From contig NZ_DAVG01000019.1 in NCBI RefSeq assembly GCF_002505485.1, positions 1-54,002 of the forward strand: DNA of 54,002 bases, written 5' to 3'. Under the pieces are notes generated by a model that did no database searches, was not told the origin of the DNA, and saw nothing but the letters and a program-made list of their open reading frames with translations. Positions within the stretch are counted from its first letter, which is position 1, and every line of letters begins with the position of its first letter. A program made the translations under genes and the position numbers. The DNA is from Methanosarcina sp. UBA5. GTDB taxonomy: Archaea; Halobacteriota; Methanosarcinia; Methanosarcinales; Methanosarcinaceae. Below are positions 43,451-52,466 of the stretch, one piece after another.

Positions 43451-44992
43451 ATGAACATGGAACCTAAAAGTCTTAAGGACATTTTCGATAAAGTTTTCAC
43501 CGAAATACACCAGGTCAGCGAATCAGTAACCCCAAAGCTCACTCCAAAGGAGGTGGGCAGTATTTTGACAGTTTCTACAGGGATCGCAAATGTATCTGGC
43601 CTTCCTACTGTAGGTTTTGACGAACTTATAAAGTTTCCAGGGGATTTGTTTGGGATCGCGTTTAATGTTGATGAAAAAGAAATAGGTACCGTTCTACTGG
43701 GCGAATACTCACATCTGCATGCGGGAGATCAGGTTGAACGCACTGGCCGGGTTATGGATGTGGCTGTGGGCGAGGAATTACTGGGGCGAGTTATTGACCC
43801 ACTCGGTCGTCCACTTGACGACAAAGGACCAATAGTTTCAAGTAAGCGCTTGCCTATCGAACGCCCCAGTCCTGCAATTATGGATCGTGCTCCTGTTACC
43901 GTACCTCTTCAGACCGGTATCAAAGTTATTGATGCTTTAATTCCTATCGGGCGTGGTCAGAGAGAACTGATATTGGGTGACCGCCAGACTGGCAAAACTG
44001 CAATTGCAATCGATACTATCCTCAACCAGCGCAATTTTAACGTCCTGTGCGTTTATTGTGCCATTGGTCAGCGTACGTCCGCAGTGGCCAGAGCAGTGGC
44101 AAACTTACGGGAAAGGGGTGCAATGGATTACACGATTGTTGTTGTAACTGAAGGCAATGACCCATCCGGGCTAATCTATATTGCTCCTTACGCTGCGACC
44201 AGCATTGCAGAGCATTTTATGGAAGCAGGTCGAGACGTGCTTATTGTTTACGACGATCTAACCAATCATGCGCGTGCATATCGAGAACTTTCATTATTAC
44301 TTCGTCGTCCTCCAGGGCGAGAAGCATATCCTGGTGACATCTTTTATATTCACTCACGACTGCTGGAGCGGTCTACGCACCTGCTCAAAGAACTTGGTGG
44401 CGGGTCATTAACTGCCCTTCCCATTATCGAAACTGAAGCGCAGAATATTTCCGCCTATATTCCAACTAATCTAATTTCAATTACGGACGGGCAGATTTAC
44501 CTCTCACCTTCGCTTTTTGAGTTGGGTGTGCTGCCTGCAGTTGATGTCGGCAAATCCGTCTCTCGTGTAGGCGGTAAAGCACAGCTTGCTGCCTATAGAG
44601 CAGTGGCTGGAGACCTCAAGCTTGCCTACTCACAATTTGAAGAACTCGAAGCATTTACCCGATTCGGCGGAAGGCTAGATGAAAATACACGAAAAGTTAT
44701 TGAGCATGGTAGGCGGATCCGTGCCCTCCTAAAGCAGCCTCAAAACTCTCCTGTACCCGTACCCGATCAGATTATTATCCTTGTTGCATTGAACGCAAAA
44801 CTCTTCGACAATGTGCCACTTGACAGAATGGAAGAGGCTGAGATCTCCCTCCGCAAGGCAGTGCCAGATATTCCTGAAGATGTACGCAATCGGTTTAAAG
44901 GCGATAAAGAGTTGAGCGCCAAGGATCGCGAAACTATCCTCGATATCGCCCGCAAAGCACTGGAACCTTACCAGCCAAAACCTAAATCCTAA
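43451..44992 (+). CDS. atpA: N-ATPase alpha subunit
   Basis: The 513-residue protein is a full-length F-type alpha subunit. It has the P-loop GDRQTGKT near residue 177, a non-catalytic nucleotide site partner of beta, and the conserved arginine finger region SRVGGKAQ. The N terminus lacks a long membrane-facing helix with the delta-binding motif seen in bacteria, in line with the fused b-delta protein. ATG 43451 is 7 bases after atpF. Spacing to atpG is 26 bases with AAGGAG at 45008-45013. Confidence 0.95.
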   Translation: MNMEPKSLKDIFDKVFTEIHQVSESVTPKLTPKEVGSILTVSTGIANVSGLPTVGFDELIKFPGDLFGIAFNVDEKEIGTVLLGEYSHLHAGDQVERTGRVMDVAVGEELLGRVIDPLGRPLDDKGPIVSSKRLPIERPSPAIMDRAPVTVPLQTGIKVIDALIPIGRGQRELILGDRQTGKTAIAIDTILNQRNFNVLCVYCAIGQRTSAVARAVANLRERGAMDYTIVVVTEGNDPSGLIYIAPYAATSIAEHFMEAGRDVLIVYDDLTNHARAYRELSLLLRRPPGREAYPGDIFYIHSRLLERSTHLLKELGGGSLTALPIIETEAQNISAYIPTNLISITDGQIYLSPSLFELGVLPAVDVGKSVSRVGGKAQLAAYRAVAGDLKLAYSQFEELEAFTRFGGRLDENTRKVIEHGRRIRALLKQPQNSPVPVPDQIIILVALNAKLFDNVPLDRMEEAEISLRKAVPDIPEDVRNRFKGDKELSAKDRETILDIARKALEPYQPKPKS

Positions 44993-45018
44993 TTTAAGCC
45001 GGAAGTTAAGGAGAAATC

Positions 45019-45924
45019 ATGACCGAAACCACTCAGAGTTTGAGCACAAAGATCGATAGAGCAAAAGATCTTCAGTCTGTTGTCCGCACGATGAAAGCCC
45101 TAGCAGCCTCGAATATAGGACAATATGAAAAATCAGTCAGTGCGTTATCTGACTATTATCACACAGTGGAACTGGGGCTGGGCTTATGTTTTCGGAAAAT
45201 TGCACTCATGCCAGCTCCGACAGAAGGAAAAGAGCAAAAAAATGCACGTCTTATCGGGGCTGTCGTTTTCGGTTCAGATCAGGGGCTTGTGGGTCAATTT
45301 AATGATATAATAACCGATTATGCGGTCAGGGAACTGGGAGCTTTGCCAGGTAAAGCTCAGGTATGGGCTGTAGGAGAGCGTGTTTATTCGCGCCTGGTAG
45401 ATGAGGGCTTACCCATTATTGGACTTTATAATGTGCCAAATTCGGTTAAGGCAATTACCCCACTTATAGCTCAAATTCTTGTAGAAAATGAGAAACTACG
45501 AAGTCAGGATGAAGATGCTGAGCTCTATCTCTATTACAACCGCCACAAAACCAGAGTTACCTACGAACCAGTTAGCCAGCGACTGCTGCCATTTGATGAA
45601 ACCTGGCGAGATGAACTGACCAAACTTTCATGGCCAACCAAAAACTTGCTGCCTGAGGTAATGGGCGATATCACAGAGGTCTTGCGTGCACTCATCCGCG
45701 AATACCTTTTCGTTTCGCTTTTTAGGGCATGTGCTGAATCCCTTGCAAGTGAAAATTCTAGCCGTCTAGCAGCGATGCAGCGTGCCGACAAAAACATAGA
45801 GGAATTGCTTGAGAATCTCAAAGGAGAATTCTACCGTGTGCGCCAGAGTGGTATTGATGAGGAACTTTTTGAACTGGTCTCAGGTTTTGAAGCGCTTTCA
45901 AGCTCACGCAACTCTCGCCGGTGA
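45019..45924 (+). CDS. atpG: N-ATPase gamma subunit
   Basis: The 301-residue protein forms the central rotor shaft: an N-terminal helix LSTKIDRAKDLQSVVRTMKA and a C-terminal helix ending AMQRADKNIEELLENLKGEF, which together make the antiparallel coiled coil in F1. VVFGSDQGLVGQFN near residue 80 is the family fold centre. It is the last gene of the operon; a short inverted repeat about 95 bases downstream may end the transcript. Confidence 0.93.
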   Translation: MTETTQSLSTKIDRAKDLQSVVRTMKALAASNIGQYEKSVSALSDYYHTVELGLGLCFRKIALMPAPTEGKEQKNARLIGAVVFGSDQGLVGQFNDIITDYAVRELGALPGKAQVWAVGERVYSRLVDEGLPIIGLYNVPNSVKAITPLIAQILVENEKLRSQDEDAELYLYYNRHKTRVTYEPVSQRLLPFDETWRDELTKLSWPTKNLLPEVMGDITEVLRALIREYLFVSLFRACAESLASENSSRLAAMQRADKNIEELLENLKGEFYRVRQSGIDEELFELVSGFEALSSSRNSRR

Positions 45925-46190
45925 AAAAGCAATATGATCGGCATTGGTCCAGACAAATGATGAAGCCGAAAAGTGAGTTTTATGAGAGGGTGAAACGGGA
46001 AGAAACTTATGAATTTAGGACTTACGCGGTTGAAGCATTTTTCCGTAAGTTACATAAAAATACTTCCTTCAATATTATAATATAAACATAATCAAAAAAT
46101 CTCTGAGTTGAATGAAATAAATCCGCCTAAAATCTCCTGTTGCTTGCAGTGGTGTGCGCCAGCGTAAATTTGATTATAGCATGATATGTA
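45925..46190. other. Post-operon spacer with a short hairpin
   Basis: ACTTACGCGG (46020-46029) and CCGTAAGT (46043-46050) form an imperfect hairpin followed by TACATAAAAATACTT; it may be the atp terminator or a fragment of the hairpin repeat family. A degraded IS200/IS605-like end (46132-46178, GTGCGCCAGCGTAAATTTGA) follows. Confidence 0.45.
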
Positions 46191-46281
46191 TCTAAAAGGG
46201 AGTTAGATTATAAAAGGGGTCTAGGTTATAAAAGAAGATTAAGTTATAAAAGGGGTCTAGGTTCTAAAAGGGGGTTAGGTA
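46191..46281. repeat. 20-bp tandem repeat, five copies
   Basis: Units near TATAAAAGGGGTCTAGGT and variants, ending 3 bases before the small membrane protein gene. Some units contain GGGG near the start codon, so the repeat also supplies the ribosome binding context. Confidence 0.75.
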
Positions 46282-46283
46282 CC

Positions 46284-46547
46284 ATGGTGAATACTAGTGT
46301 TAAACGAGTTTCAAAAGAGAAGTTACAGCAAGAAGTTGAAGACAATATCGTTTCTGGGTGGAACCTTAAACGGCATAATGAAAATGTAGCTATTTTAACC
46401 AAACCTGGTGGGTGGGGTTCTGGGGCTGGTCATATATTGGTATTCTTGTTAACTGCTTGGTTGACTATTTTTATTGGTAATTTCATTTATGCTTTATATT
46501 GCCGACTTACTTCCGGTAGCGAATTGCAGATTAAGGCTGATAATTAA
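46284..46547 (+). CDS. Small membrane protein of unknown function
   Basis: The 87-residue protein has a soluble N-terminal part (VEDNIVSGWNLKRHNENVAI) and then TKPGGWGSGAGH leading into one long hydrophobic segment (residues 53-72, LVFLLTAWLTIFIGNFIYAL). The PGGWGS-x-x-GH turn before a membrane hairpin is a pattern I have seen in small archaeal and bacterial proteins of unknown role; no family name can be given with confidence. ATG 46284 follows GGGGGTTAGGTACC within a tandem repeat. A hairpin repeat 9 bases after its stop may end the transcript. Confidence 0.7.
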   Translation: MVNTSVKRVSKEKLQQEVEDNIVSGWNLKRHNENVAILTKPGGWGSGAGHILVFLLTAWLTIFIGNFIYALYCRLTSGSELQIKADN

Positions 46548-46555
46548 ATATGAAT

Positions 46556-46602
46556 TAGCGGTTGAAACGAGAAATCGATAGCATTAAACCTTTAACCGTC
46601 TA
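46556..46602 (-). repeat. Hairpin repeat with TTTAATGCTA loop, copy d
   Basis: TAGCGGTTGAAA (46556-46567) and TTTAACCGTCTA (46591-46602) are inverted copies with two mismatches; the loop reads GGTTTAATGCTATCG on the minus strand. It lies 9 bases after the small membrane protein gene. Confidence 0.5.
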
Positions 46603-46864
46603 AAACTCATATTTAGTTATAACGTCTATTGTGCTTGGTTTTGTACATGAAGTGCGTAAGTTCTATTTAATTAGATGTTGTGCAATTTCTGAAATTCAGG
46701 CACCCGCTGGCCAAACTTTAGATGAGGCGTCACCCGCCTGATAGAAATCCGACGCCGGTGTATATTGCAATCCGGTAATAGTGGTAGTGATAATCTCTGG
46801 TAGTAGTGGACAATCTAGTGGCAGTGACAACCACTCGAAAAAAAGGGTATTTTCGAATAAGATT
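46603..46864. other. Spacer upstream of the CPBP protease gene
   Basis: 46624-46645 matches 1713-1734 in reverse complement (20/22). GAAGTGCGTAAGTTCTATTT (46650-46669) resembles an outer arm of the hairpin repeat family. From 46770 GGTAGTAGTGG-like words recur. No gene is seen. Confidence 0.4.
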
Positions 46865-46877
46865 GGAGAAGAATAAG

Positions 46878-47630
46878 ATGAATATATCAAGAAAACCCTG
46901 GCCTATTTCACTGGGAATATTTACAATCTGGCTGATTATTGTTGTGGGAGGAGGACTCCTGCAGGTTAGAGGCAAGCCCACTCAACTTGATGAATTGGTT
47001 AAAAGTCAGCTTATTTTTGGCGTGATTTTCGCAGTATTCTTTTTGTCTGGGGTAATTACCTGCTTAAACTGGTGGGATCAGATTGGATGGAAAGGCCCTA
47101 ATAATTCACGGAATCTGCGTCTGTTATGTTTACCAGCCATGTTTCTCCTTTTCTTGCTAGTGATAGCTTTATCTACAGACCTACCACCAACTAGGATACT
47201 TTTAATCGTGATTATCAATACCTTGATGGTAGGCATCAGCGAAGAGTTGATGTTTCGAGGTCTATTGTTTCATGGGGCCTCTTCATCATTTGGTATCTGG
47301 CGTGCAGTGTGGATCACGGCAGTTATTTTCGGTTCGGTCCATACGTTAAACGGCTTAATAACCGGAGACTTTAAGGCGAGTGTAGTTCAGGCTTTTTTTG
47401 CAGGTATGTTTGGGGTCTGGGCAGTAGCCTTGCGGGTCCGCCTTGATACTGTAATTCCTATAATCATCATTCATTGGCTGTGGGATTGCCTGGCATTTCT
47501 GACAGGCTCCTCTCAGGGGCTAGTGTTATTACTCTTTTCGTTTGTTCTATTCTTTTATGGCATCTGGCTATTACGAAGCTTTCGATCAACCGTTGCGCCG
47601 GTTGATCACGCCGATAGGGTTTGGGAATAA
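46878..47630 (+). CDS. CPBP-family intramembrane metalloprotease
   Basis: The 250-residue membrane protein has about seven helices and the family motifs EELMFRG (motif 1, near residue 122) and FGSVHTLNG (motif 2, near residue 155) plus a later HWLWD. These supply the Glu and His residues of the metal site in CAAX protease/bacteriocin-processing (CPBP) proteins. ATG 46878 has GGAGA about 9 bases upstream; an earlier in-frame ATG at 46806 lacks one. It converges with pepD. Substrate unknown. Confidence 0.85.
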   Translation: MNISRKPWPISLGIFTIWLIIVVGGGLLQVRGKPTQLDELVKSQLIFGVIFAVFFLSGVITCLNWWDQIGWKGPNNSRNLRLLCLPAMFLLFLLVIALSTDLPPTRILLIVIINTLMVGISEELMFRGLLFHGASSSFGIWRAVWITAVIFGSVHTLNGLITGDFKASVVQAFFAGMFGVWAVALRVRLDTVIPIIIIHWLWDCLAFLTGSSQGLVLLLFSFVLFFYGIWLLRSFRSTVAPVDHADRVWE

Positions 47631-47649
47631 GGTCATCAAACTCAAACGT

Positions 47650-47690
47650 CTCCAGGGGTTTTCGCTCAAGCCTTTTTTGAAAAGGCTTGA
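47650..47690 (-). terminator. Dispersed hairpin repeat, copy 2, between convergent genes
   Basis: CAAGCCTTTTTTGAAAAGGC then TTG is a strong inverted repeat (47667-47689) with a T-rich loop. Its minus strand continues GAGCGAAAACCCCTGGAG, as in 5741-5780. Its place between two convergent genes suggests two-way termination. Confidence 0.6.
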
Positions 47691-47738
47691 TTTTCAAATA
47701 CAGGTGGTCACCTTATCCCATTGGAGATGAAGACTATG

Positions 47739-49286
47739 TCAGCAATAAGTTTTAAACAGGTTTTCCAGAAATATCCAGACTTTCTCAATCGAAGGAATGA
47801 AGATCCTTTCTGAAGGGCAATGTGCATCTTTGATCGTTGGCCCGAAAGAAATCATTTCCATGTCCTCATGCACCGAACCTATTATTCCACACTCAAGCCC
47901 TGCGTGAATCACTTTAATTTCAGGCTCTTCTTCAAAAGTTTCGGTATAAACTTGCTTGCATTTTGAGAGCAATTCGGATTTCGGGTCGGGTTCCCAGGCA
48001 GGATATCCGGGTTCATGTTCAACCCATGCGCCTGCGAGTTTTGCGACGGCTTCCACCTTTCTACTAATTTCAGCTAGCCTGAGGTTATTTGAACTGCGCT
48101 GACTTGATACGATCATTACTTCATTTTCAGCCGTCCGTACCGTTGCAAGGTTATTTGAGGTTTCAACAAGCCCCTGAATAGTCTCCGACATCCTGTAAAC
48201 CCCATGCGGCAGTCCCATAATCAGCTCTATCAGTTTCTCTTCGGTCCCAGCAGAAAAGACCCGAACACGAGACGACATTTCCTCTCTGGGGATCTTATCT
48301 TCTGCAACTTCAAAGATTATTTCTTTGTCAATTTCTTCAAGATTCAAAATAAGCTCAGGGTCGGTTTTTGAATATTCAGCCTTAAATGCCTTCCTGAGAC
48401 CTGACACGGCTTCTTCGGCCTTTTCAAGTGTATCCTTATTGAGTGCAACAAAGGCTTCTGCGGTAGTGGGAATAGCATTATGGACACTGCCCCCGTTTAG
48501 CAGGACAAGCCTTATATTTTCTTCCCCAAGCTTTTCCCTGAGCCCGGCTAGTGCCAGAGAGAGTAATTGTATCCCGTTTGCGCGCTGCTTGTTGATTTCA
48601 ACCCCGGAATGCCCGCCTTCCAGTCCCTCAACCGAGAGTCGGAAAAACCTGTATGCATTTTCTTTTTTAAAGTCAAGTTCTTCCCATTCAACAGGTAGTG
48701 TAATTAGTGAATTCTGCCCGCCTGCACATCCTATTACAAAAACGCCTTCCTTCTCGGAGTCAAGATTCAGAAGTATTTTTCCTTCAAAAAAGCCAGCCTC
48801 AAGTCCCCTTGCTCCTGTTAAGCCTGTTTCCTCGTCCACCGTAAAAAGCAGTTCAAGTGGTGGATGCCCGATTTCTCTTTTCTTCCCTGCTTCTGCCAGC
48901 ACCAGTCCAAGTGCAAGTGCAATTCCATCATCCGCACCTATGGAAGTTCCATCTCCCCGCATCCAGTCCCTGTCGCAAATGCATCTTATAGGGTCTCTGG
49001 AAAAGTCGTGTCCGGAATCCTTACATTTCTCGCAGACCATATCCATATGCCCCTGCAGAATAAGTGTGGGAGAATTCTCATATCCAGCCGTTGCAGGGGC
49101 TTTGATAAGCATATTGTTTAAGGAATCGGCTTTTACCTCAAAACCTCTGGACCGGCTCCACTCCTGCAGCCAGATGGAAATCTGTTCTTCGTGCTTTGAA
49201 CGTCTAGGGATTTTATTGATTTCTTCGAAGACTTCGAGGATCTGTTGAGTTTTAGGATGCATAGAGATCAATTTTTGTTTTTTCAT
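47739..49286 (-). CDS. pepD: Aminoacyl-histidine dipeptidase (PepD)
   Basis: The 515-residue protein is a di-zinc M20-family dipeptidase that cleaves Xaa-His and other dipeptides. Metal and catalytic residues are visible: LILQGHMDMVCEK (His) near residue 86, GADDGIALAL (bridging Asp) near 121, TVDEETGLTGA (Glu pair) near 152, LNLDSE near 173 and HAGLECGII near 460. A lid/dimerisation domain lies between residues 210 and 390. ATG 49284-49286 is taken as start, though Met9 is possible; neither has a clear ribosome binding site. It is the only gene on this strand between two large spacers. Confidence 0.92.
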   Translation of the reverse strand: MKKQKLISMHPKTQQILEVFEEINKIPRRSKHEEQISIWLQEWSRSRGFEVKADSLNNMLIKAPATAGYENSPTLILQGHMDMVCEKCKDSGHDFSRDPIRCICDRDWMRGDGTSIGADDGIALALGLVLAEAGKKREIGHPPLELLFTVDEETGLTGARGLEAGFFEGKILLNLDSEKEGVFVIGCAGGQNSLITLPVEWEELDFKKENAYRFFRLSVEGLEGGHSGVEINKQRANGIQLLSLALAGLREKLGEENIRLVLLNGGSVHNAIPTTAEAFVALNKDTLEKAEEAVSGLRKAFKAEYSKTDPELILNLEEIDKEIIFEVAEDKIPREEMSSRVRVFSAGTEEKLIELIMGLPHGVYRMSETIQGLVETSNNLATVRTAENEVMIVSSQRSSNNLRLAEISRKVEAVAKLAGAWVEHEPGYPAWEPDPKSELLSKCKQVYTETFEEEPEIKVIHAGLECGIIGSVHEDMEMISFGPTIKDAHCPSERIFIPSIEKVWIFLENLFKTYC

Positions 49287-49718
49287 GAGTTGCTAATAGG
49301 TTTGTTTTTTAAGGTTGTCATTAAGTTTGTTTTTCAGGATAGTCATTTGGGTTGTTATTAGGGAGTTATTGTTATTACTATTATCATTAGATTGTTATTA
49401 AGGCTGTTATTAGCTTAGTTTTTACAGAATCACGTATTTTTATAGTTTATTGAAAAACGTCATGTAGTTTGAATAAACTTGAATAATACCAAAATTATAC
49501 TTATCCATTTCTAGTTTTTAGGATTATATTGAATTACTGTTTTGTAATTTCAGGTCAAAATTCCAAATTCCAAAGCCGGATGAATATAACATAATAATAT
49601 CAGGTATTTCACACAATAAAAGTAAGATTAAGGCAATGGATGTCTTAAATTGGCTATAATCAGTTAGGAAATTGGACTGTGCGAACCAGTTACTGAAACT
49701 CGCAAAAAAGGTAATTTT
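49287..49718. other. Spacer with degenerate GTTATTA repeats
   Basis: From about 49300 to 49430 words such as GTTGTTATTAGG recur. No gene is seen. Confidence 0.45.
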
Positions 49719-49762
49719 CAAATCTGACAAAAAGACTACTTTCTCTATTTTTGTCAGATTTG
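49719..49762 (-). terminator. 15-bp perfect inverted repeat
   Basis: CAAATCTGACAAAAA (49719-49733) and TTTTTGTCAGATTTG (49748-49762) with a 14-base loop. It lies 60 bases downstream of the YVTN/PKD gene (minus) and may end its transcript. Confidence 0.6.
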
Positions 49763-49821
49763 ACCGATTACTCTCATTACCCTTTATCTTTTGCTTTTTT
49801 ACTTGTGTTTCATTTTAAGGA

Positions 49822-51447
49822 TTATTTGTTTTCAGAATATATACCAGGTCTTGTATTTGTTGTTACTTTTATGAAATTTGTCTTCGTTAGAGTACTGCTA
49901 CCTGCCACATTGGTTACTGTAAGTGTAACTTTATAGCTTCCTTCCTGTGAATACTCATGTTTTGGACTCTGTTCTGTTGAAGATGCTCCATCTCCAAAAC
50001 TCCATTTCCATTTAGTCGGTATTCCTGTACTTTTATCAGTAAAGGGAACAGTTAATGGTGCTTTTCCCGAGGTAGGTTTCGCAGTGAATGAAGCAATCGG
50101 CTTTGTTACTACTTTTATATAATCTGTTTTTGTTGCCGTGTTACTGCCGTCAGCATTTGTTGTTGTAAGTTTAACAGTATAACTCCCTACTTTTGAATAC
50201 TTATGGGTTGGATTCTGCTGGGTTGAAGTTGTTCCGTCTCCAAAGTTCCATTTCCATTTAGTCGGTGAGCCTGTGCTTTTGTCAGTAAAGGCAACAGTTA
50301 ACGGTGCTTTTCCCTCGGTAGGGCTCGCAGAAAAGTTTGCGAAAGGACCTGGTGAGAGAGGAACTATGAACTGCCCAAAAGCTATTGGATTGCTTCCTAC
50401 TGGTACCGTGGTTGTAACAGTATTGGTTGCTGCGTCAATAACAGAGACAGTGTTATCCCCATAATTTGCCACATATACTTTTGTTCCATCTGGTGTGACT
50501 GAAACTCCATTAGGCATACTTATACTTCCTATTGGCACCGTGGTTGTAACAGTATCGGTTGCCGTGTCTATTACAGAAACTGTATTGTCACCACTATTTG
50601 TCACATATACCTTAGTTCCAGCGGGGTTGACTGCAGCTTCAATGGGTGAACTTCCTACAGGCACCGTGGCTGTAACAGTATTTGTTTTTGTGTCAATTAC
50701 AGAGACATCGTATTCATTTGTCACATATACCTTTTTTCCATCCGGTGTGACTGCAACTCCACTAGGGACACTTCCTACAGGCACTGTGGCTGTAACTGTA
50801 TTTGTAGCCGTGTCAATTATAGAGACAGTGTTGCTACCCAGGTTCGCCACATATACTTTTGTTCCATCTAGTGTGACTGCAATTCCCCAAGGATAATTTC
50901 CTACATTCACAGTGGCTGTAACAGTGTTTGTAGCCGTGTCAATTACAGAGACAGTGCTGCTACCCAGGTTCGCCACATATACTTTTGTTCCGTCCGGATT
51001 GACTGCAACTCCATAAGGGCTGCTTCCTACAGTCACTGTAGCTGTAACTGTATTTGTAGCTGTGTCAATTACGGAGACAGTTCCTTCACTGGTCGCCATA
51101 TATTCTTTTGTTTTCTTTATTAATGCCGGTTTTTGAACAATTGATTCTGGAAAGGCATTTTCATAACTCCCTATATTTAACTGTGTCACATATACCTTTG
51201 TTCCTGCCGGGTTGACTGCAACTCCATAAGGGCTATCTCCTACATTCACCGTTGCTTTTACAGTGTTTGTATCTGTGTCAATTATAGAGACATCCTTGCT
51301 GTTCATGTTTGTAATATATGCATACGTCCCCGTAGATGAAGCACCTTGCCCAGTAGCTGCGGATGCTGCAGATGAAACGAGAATTAAAAATAAAACCATA
51401 GCTACTGATACTAAGGCTGCTGATTGTAATTTTCTGTTAATTTTCAT
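49822..51447 (-). CDS. Secreted seven-bladed YVTN propeller with two PKD domains
   Basis: The 541-residue protein has a signal peptide (AALVSVAMVLFLILVSSAAS, about residues 10-30), then seven repeats of about 42 residues with YVTN/YVAN and VSVIDTATNTV, forming a beta propeller typical of Methanosarcina surface proteins. An extra segment of about 30 residues splits blades 1 and 2. Two PKD domains follow (each with FGDG and KYS/EYS-x-x-GSY). The protein ends shortly after the second PKD domain, with no membrane anchor or sorting signal, so it may be secreted or lightly attached. Repeats at DNA level make it prone to recombination. A GGAG lies before the start. Confidence 0.92.
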   Translation of the reverse strand: MKINRKLQSAALVSVAMVLFLILVSSAASAATGQGASSTGTYAYITNMNSKDVSIIDTDTNTVKATVNVGDSPYGVAVNPAGTKVYVTQLNIGSYENAFPESIVQKPALIKKTKEYMATSEGTVSVIDTATNTVTATVTVGSSPYGVAVNPDGTKVYVANLGSSTVSVIDTATNTVTATVNVGNYPWGIAVTLDGTKVYVANLGSNTVSIIDTATNTVTATVPVGSVPSGVAVTPDGKKVYVTNEYDVSVIDTKTNTVTATVPVGSSPIEAAVNPAGTKVYVTNSGDNTVSVIDTATDTVTTTVPIGSISMPNGVSVTPDGTKVYVANYGDNTVSVIDAATNTVTTTVPVGSNPIAFGQFIVPLSPGPFANFSASPTEGKAPLTVAFTDKSTGSPTKWKWNFGDGTTSTQQNPTHKYSKVGSYTVKLTTTNADGSNTATKTDYIKVVTKPIASFTAKPTSGKAPLTVPFTDKSTGIPTKWKWSFGDGASSTEQSPKHEYSQEGSYKVTLTVTNVAGSSTLTKTNFIKVTTNTRPGIYSENK

Positions 51448-51687
51448 TATCCTACTCCATTATCTTTTGTTATTCTGAAGTTTTTAATGTAAAGTCGGTT
51501 CTTCAAAATCTAGCGTTGATTTTGCTAATAGTTGGCCGCAAAATTTTTTGCTAAATAGTAAAAAATTTTCAAAATTTAGTAAAAATATTGATATCTTGTC
51601 CTTATATAAAGCACTTTCTTAATTTATTATATTTTATTCTTAATTATTTGATTCTGAAAACAAAATAAATAATTCAATTAACATTTT

Positions 51688-51975
51688 GAGTTGATCTCAA
51701 AACTCGAAATTACTTTTTTAGATCTCTTGTAAGTAACTAATCGAGCTTTTGGATTTTGTACTGAAGTCGTTAATTTTACGCACGACTGAATTCCAAACTT
51801 TACAGTTTCTAAACATCAATATAAGTTGTACCACCAAAGTCTCTAACAATTAACACTTTAATTAACTTAATTAAAAATTGATTACTGAGGTTAAGCAATG
51901 TACTAGATAAATCATACTTTGAAGTTGTAATGTCAGCAGCAATACCGAAATTAAATCAGATTTTGGGATGAGCTC
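51688..51975 (+). mobile_element. Internally deleted relative of the IS5-type element
   Basis: The left end GAGTTGATCTCAAAACTC and right end AGATTTTGGGATGAGCTC are imperfect inverted copies related to the 17-bp ends of the IS at 52060-52916. The last 65 bases (AATCATACTTTGAAGTTGTA then ATGTCAGCAGCAAT) match the 3' end of the intact IS transposase gene. Most of the coding part is gone. Confidence 0.55.
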
Positions 51976-52136
51976 TTTATTATTAAAACAGTTGAAAGCT
52001 TTTTGTTGCTTTTTTTCAGTTGAATTGCAAATGCGAGCTAAGAATGCTTCAATTGTAAGGAGCCTATCCCAAAAGTAATATAATGTTGAAATTATAAATT
52101 TGCTTTTATGTTATTCTGTGAAATCGATGACGTTCT

Positions 52137-52466
52137 ATGGAAATCCATAGAACCTTATCTTCCTCCATAGAAATCGCATACAAGAAGGCCACGCGCAAAT
52201 ATGAGAAAGTTAATGAACGGTATTTTTACGTTGTTATGACCGGTTGTACGTGGAAAGACATTCCCAGGAAATATGGATCTAAGTCAACAGTGCATAGATT
52301 TCATCTTTACTTGTGTGAACATGGTACCTATCAGAAGATTTTCAATGAACTCTTAAACAAAGGTTATGATTTGAAGAAAATAGGTCTCTCTCATTGCTTT
52401 ACTGATACAAAGGATATTCCGGCTAAAAAAGGGGAAATATCGGCTATGATGGACACAAAAAAATAA
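52137..52466 (+). CDS. IS5-type transposase, first frame
   Basis: This 109-residue frame has the DUF4096-type N terminus with VMTGCTWKDIPRKYGSKSTV and HRFHLYLCEHGTYQKIFNEL. Near its end comes the DTKDIPAKKG segment, around the first catalytic Asp. A slippery AAAAAAG (52425-52431) lies at that point; a -1 shift there gives AKKRGNIGYDGHKKIKG, the expected continuation, in the next frame. In the zero frame it runs on 12 codons and stops. The start ATG is not preceded by a strong ribosome binding site. Confidence 0.82.
   Translation: MEIHRTLSSSIEIAYKKATRKYEKVNERYFYVVMTGCTWKDIPRKYGSKSTVHRFHLYLCEHGTYQKIFNELLNKGYDLKKIGLSHCFTDTKDIPAKKGEISAMMDTKK
52425..52431 (+). promoter_or_regulatory. Slippery site for -1 frameshift in the IS5-type transposase
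   Basis: AAAAAAG is the classic slip sequence for IS elements. The -1 shift joins the two transposase frames at the conserved position. Confidence 0.7.

Noticed and set aside
46696..46981. Minus-strand ORFs before the CPBP gene
   Set aside because: They run through GGTAGTAG-type low-complexity sequence and into the CPBP coding region.
48325..49248. 307-residue plus-strand ORF over pepD
   Set aside because: It is Ser-rich antisense to a well-conserved dipeptidase and has no family features.
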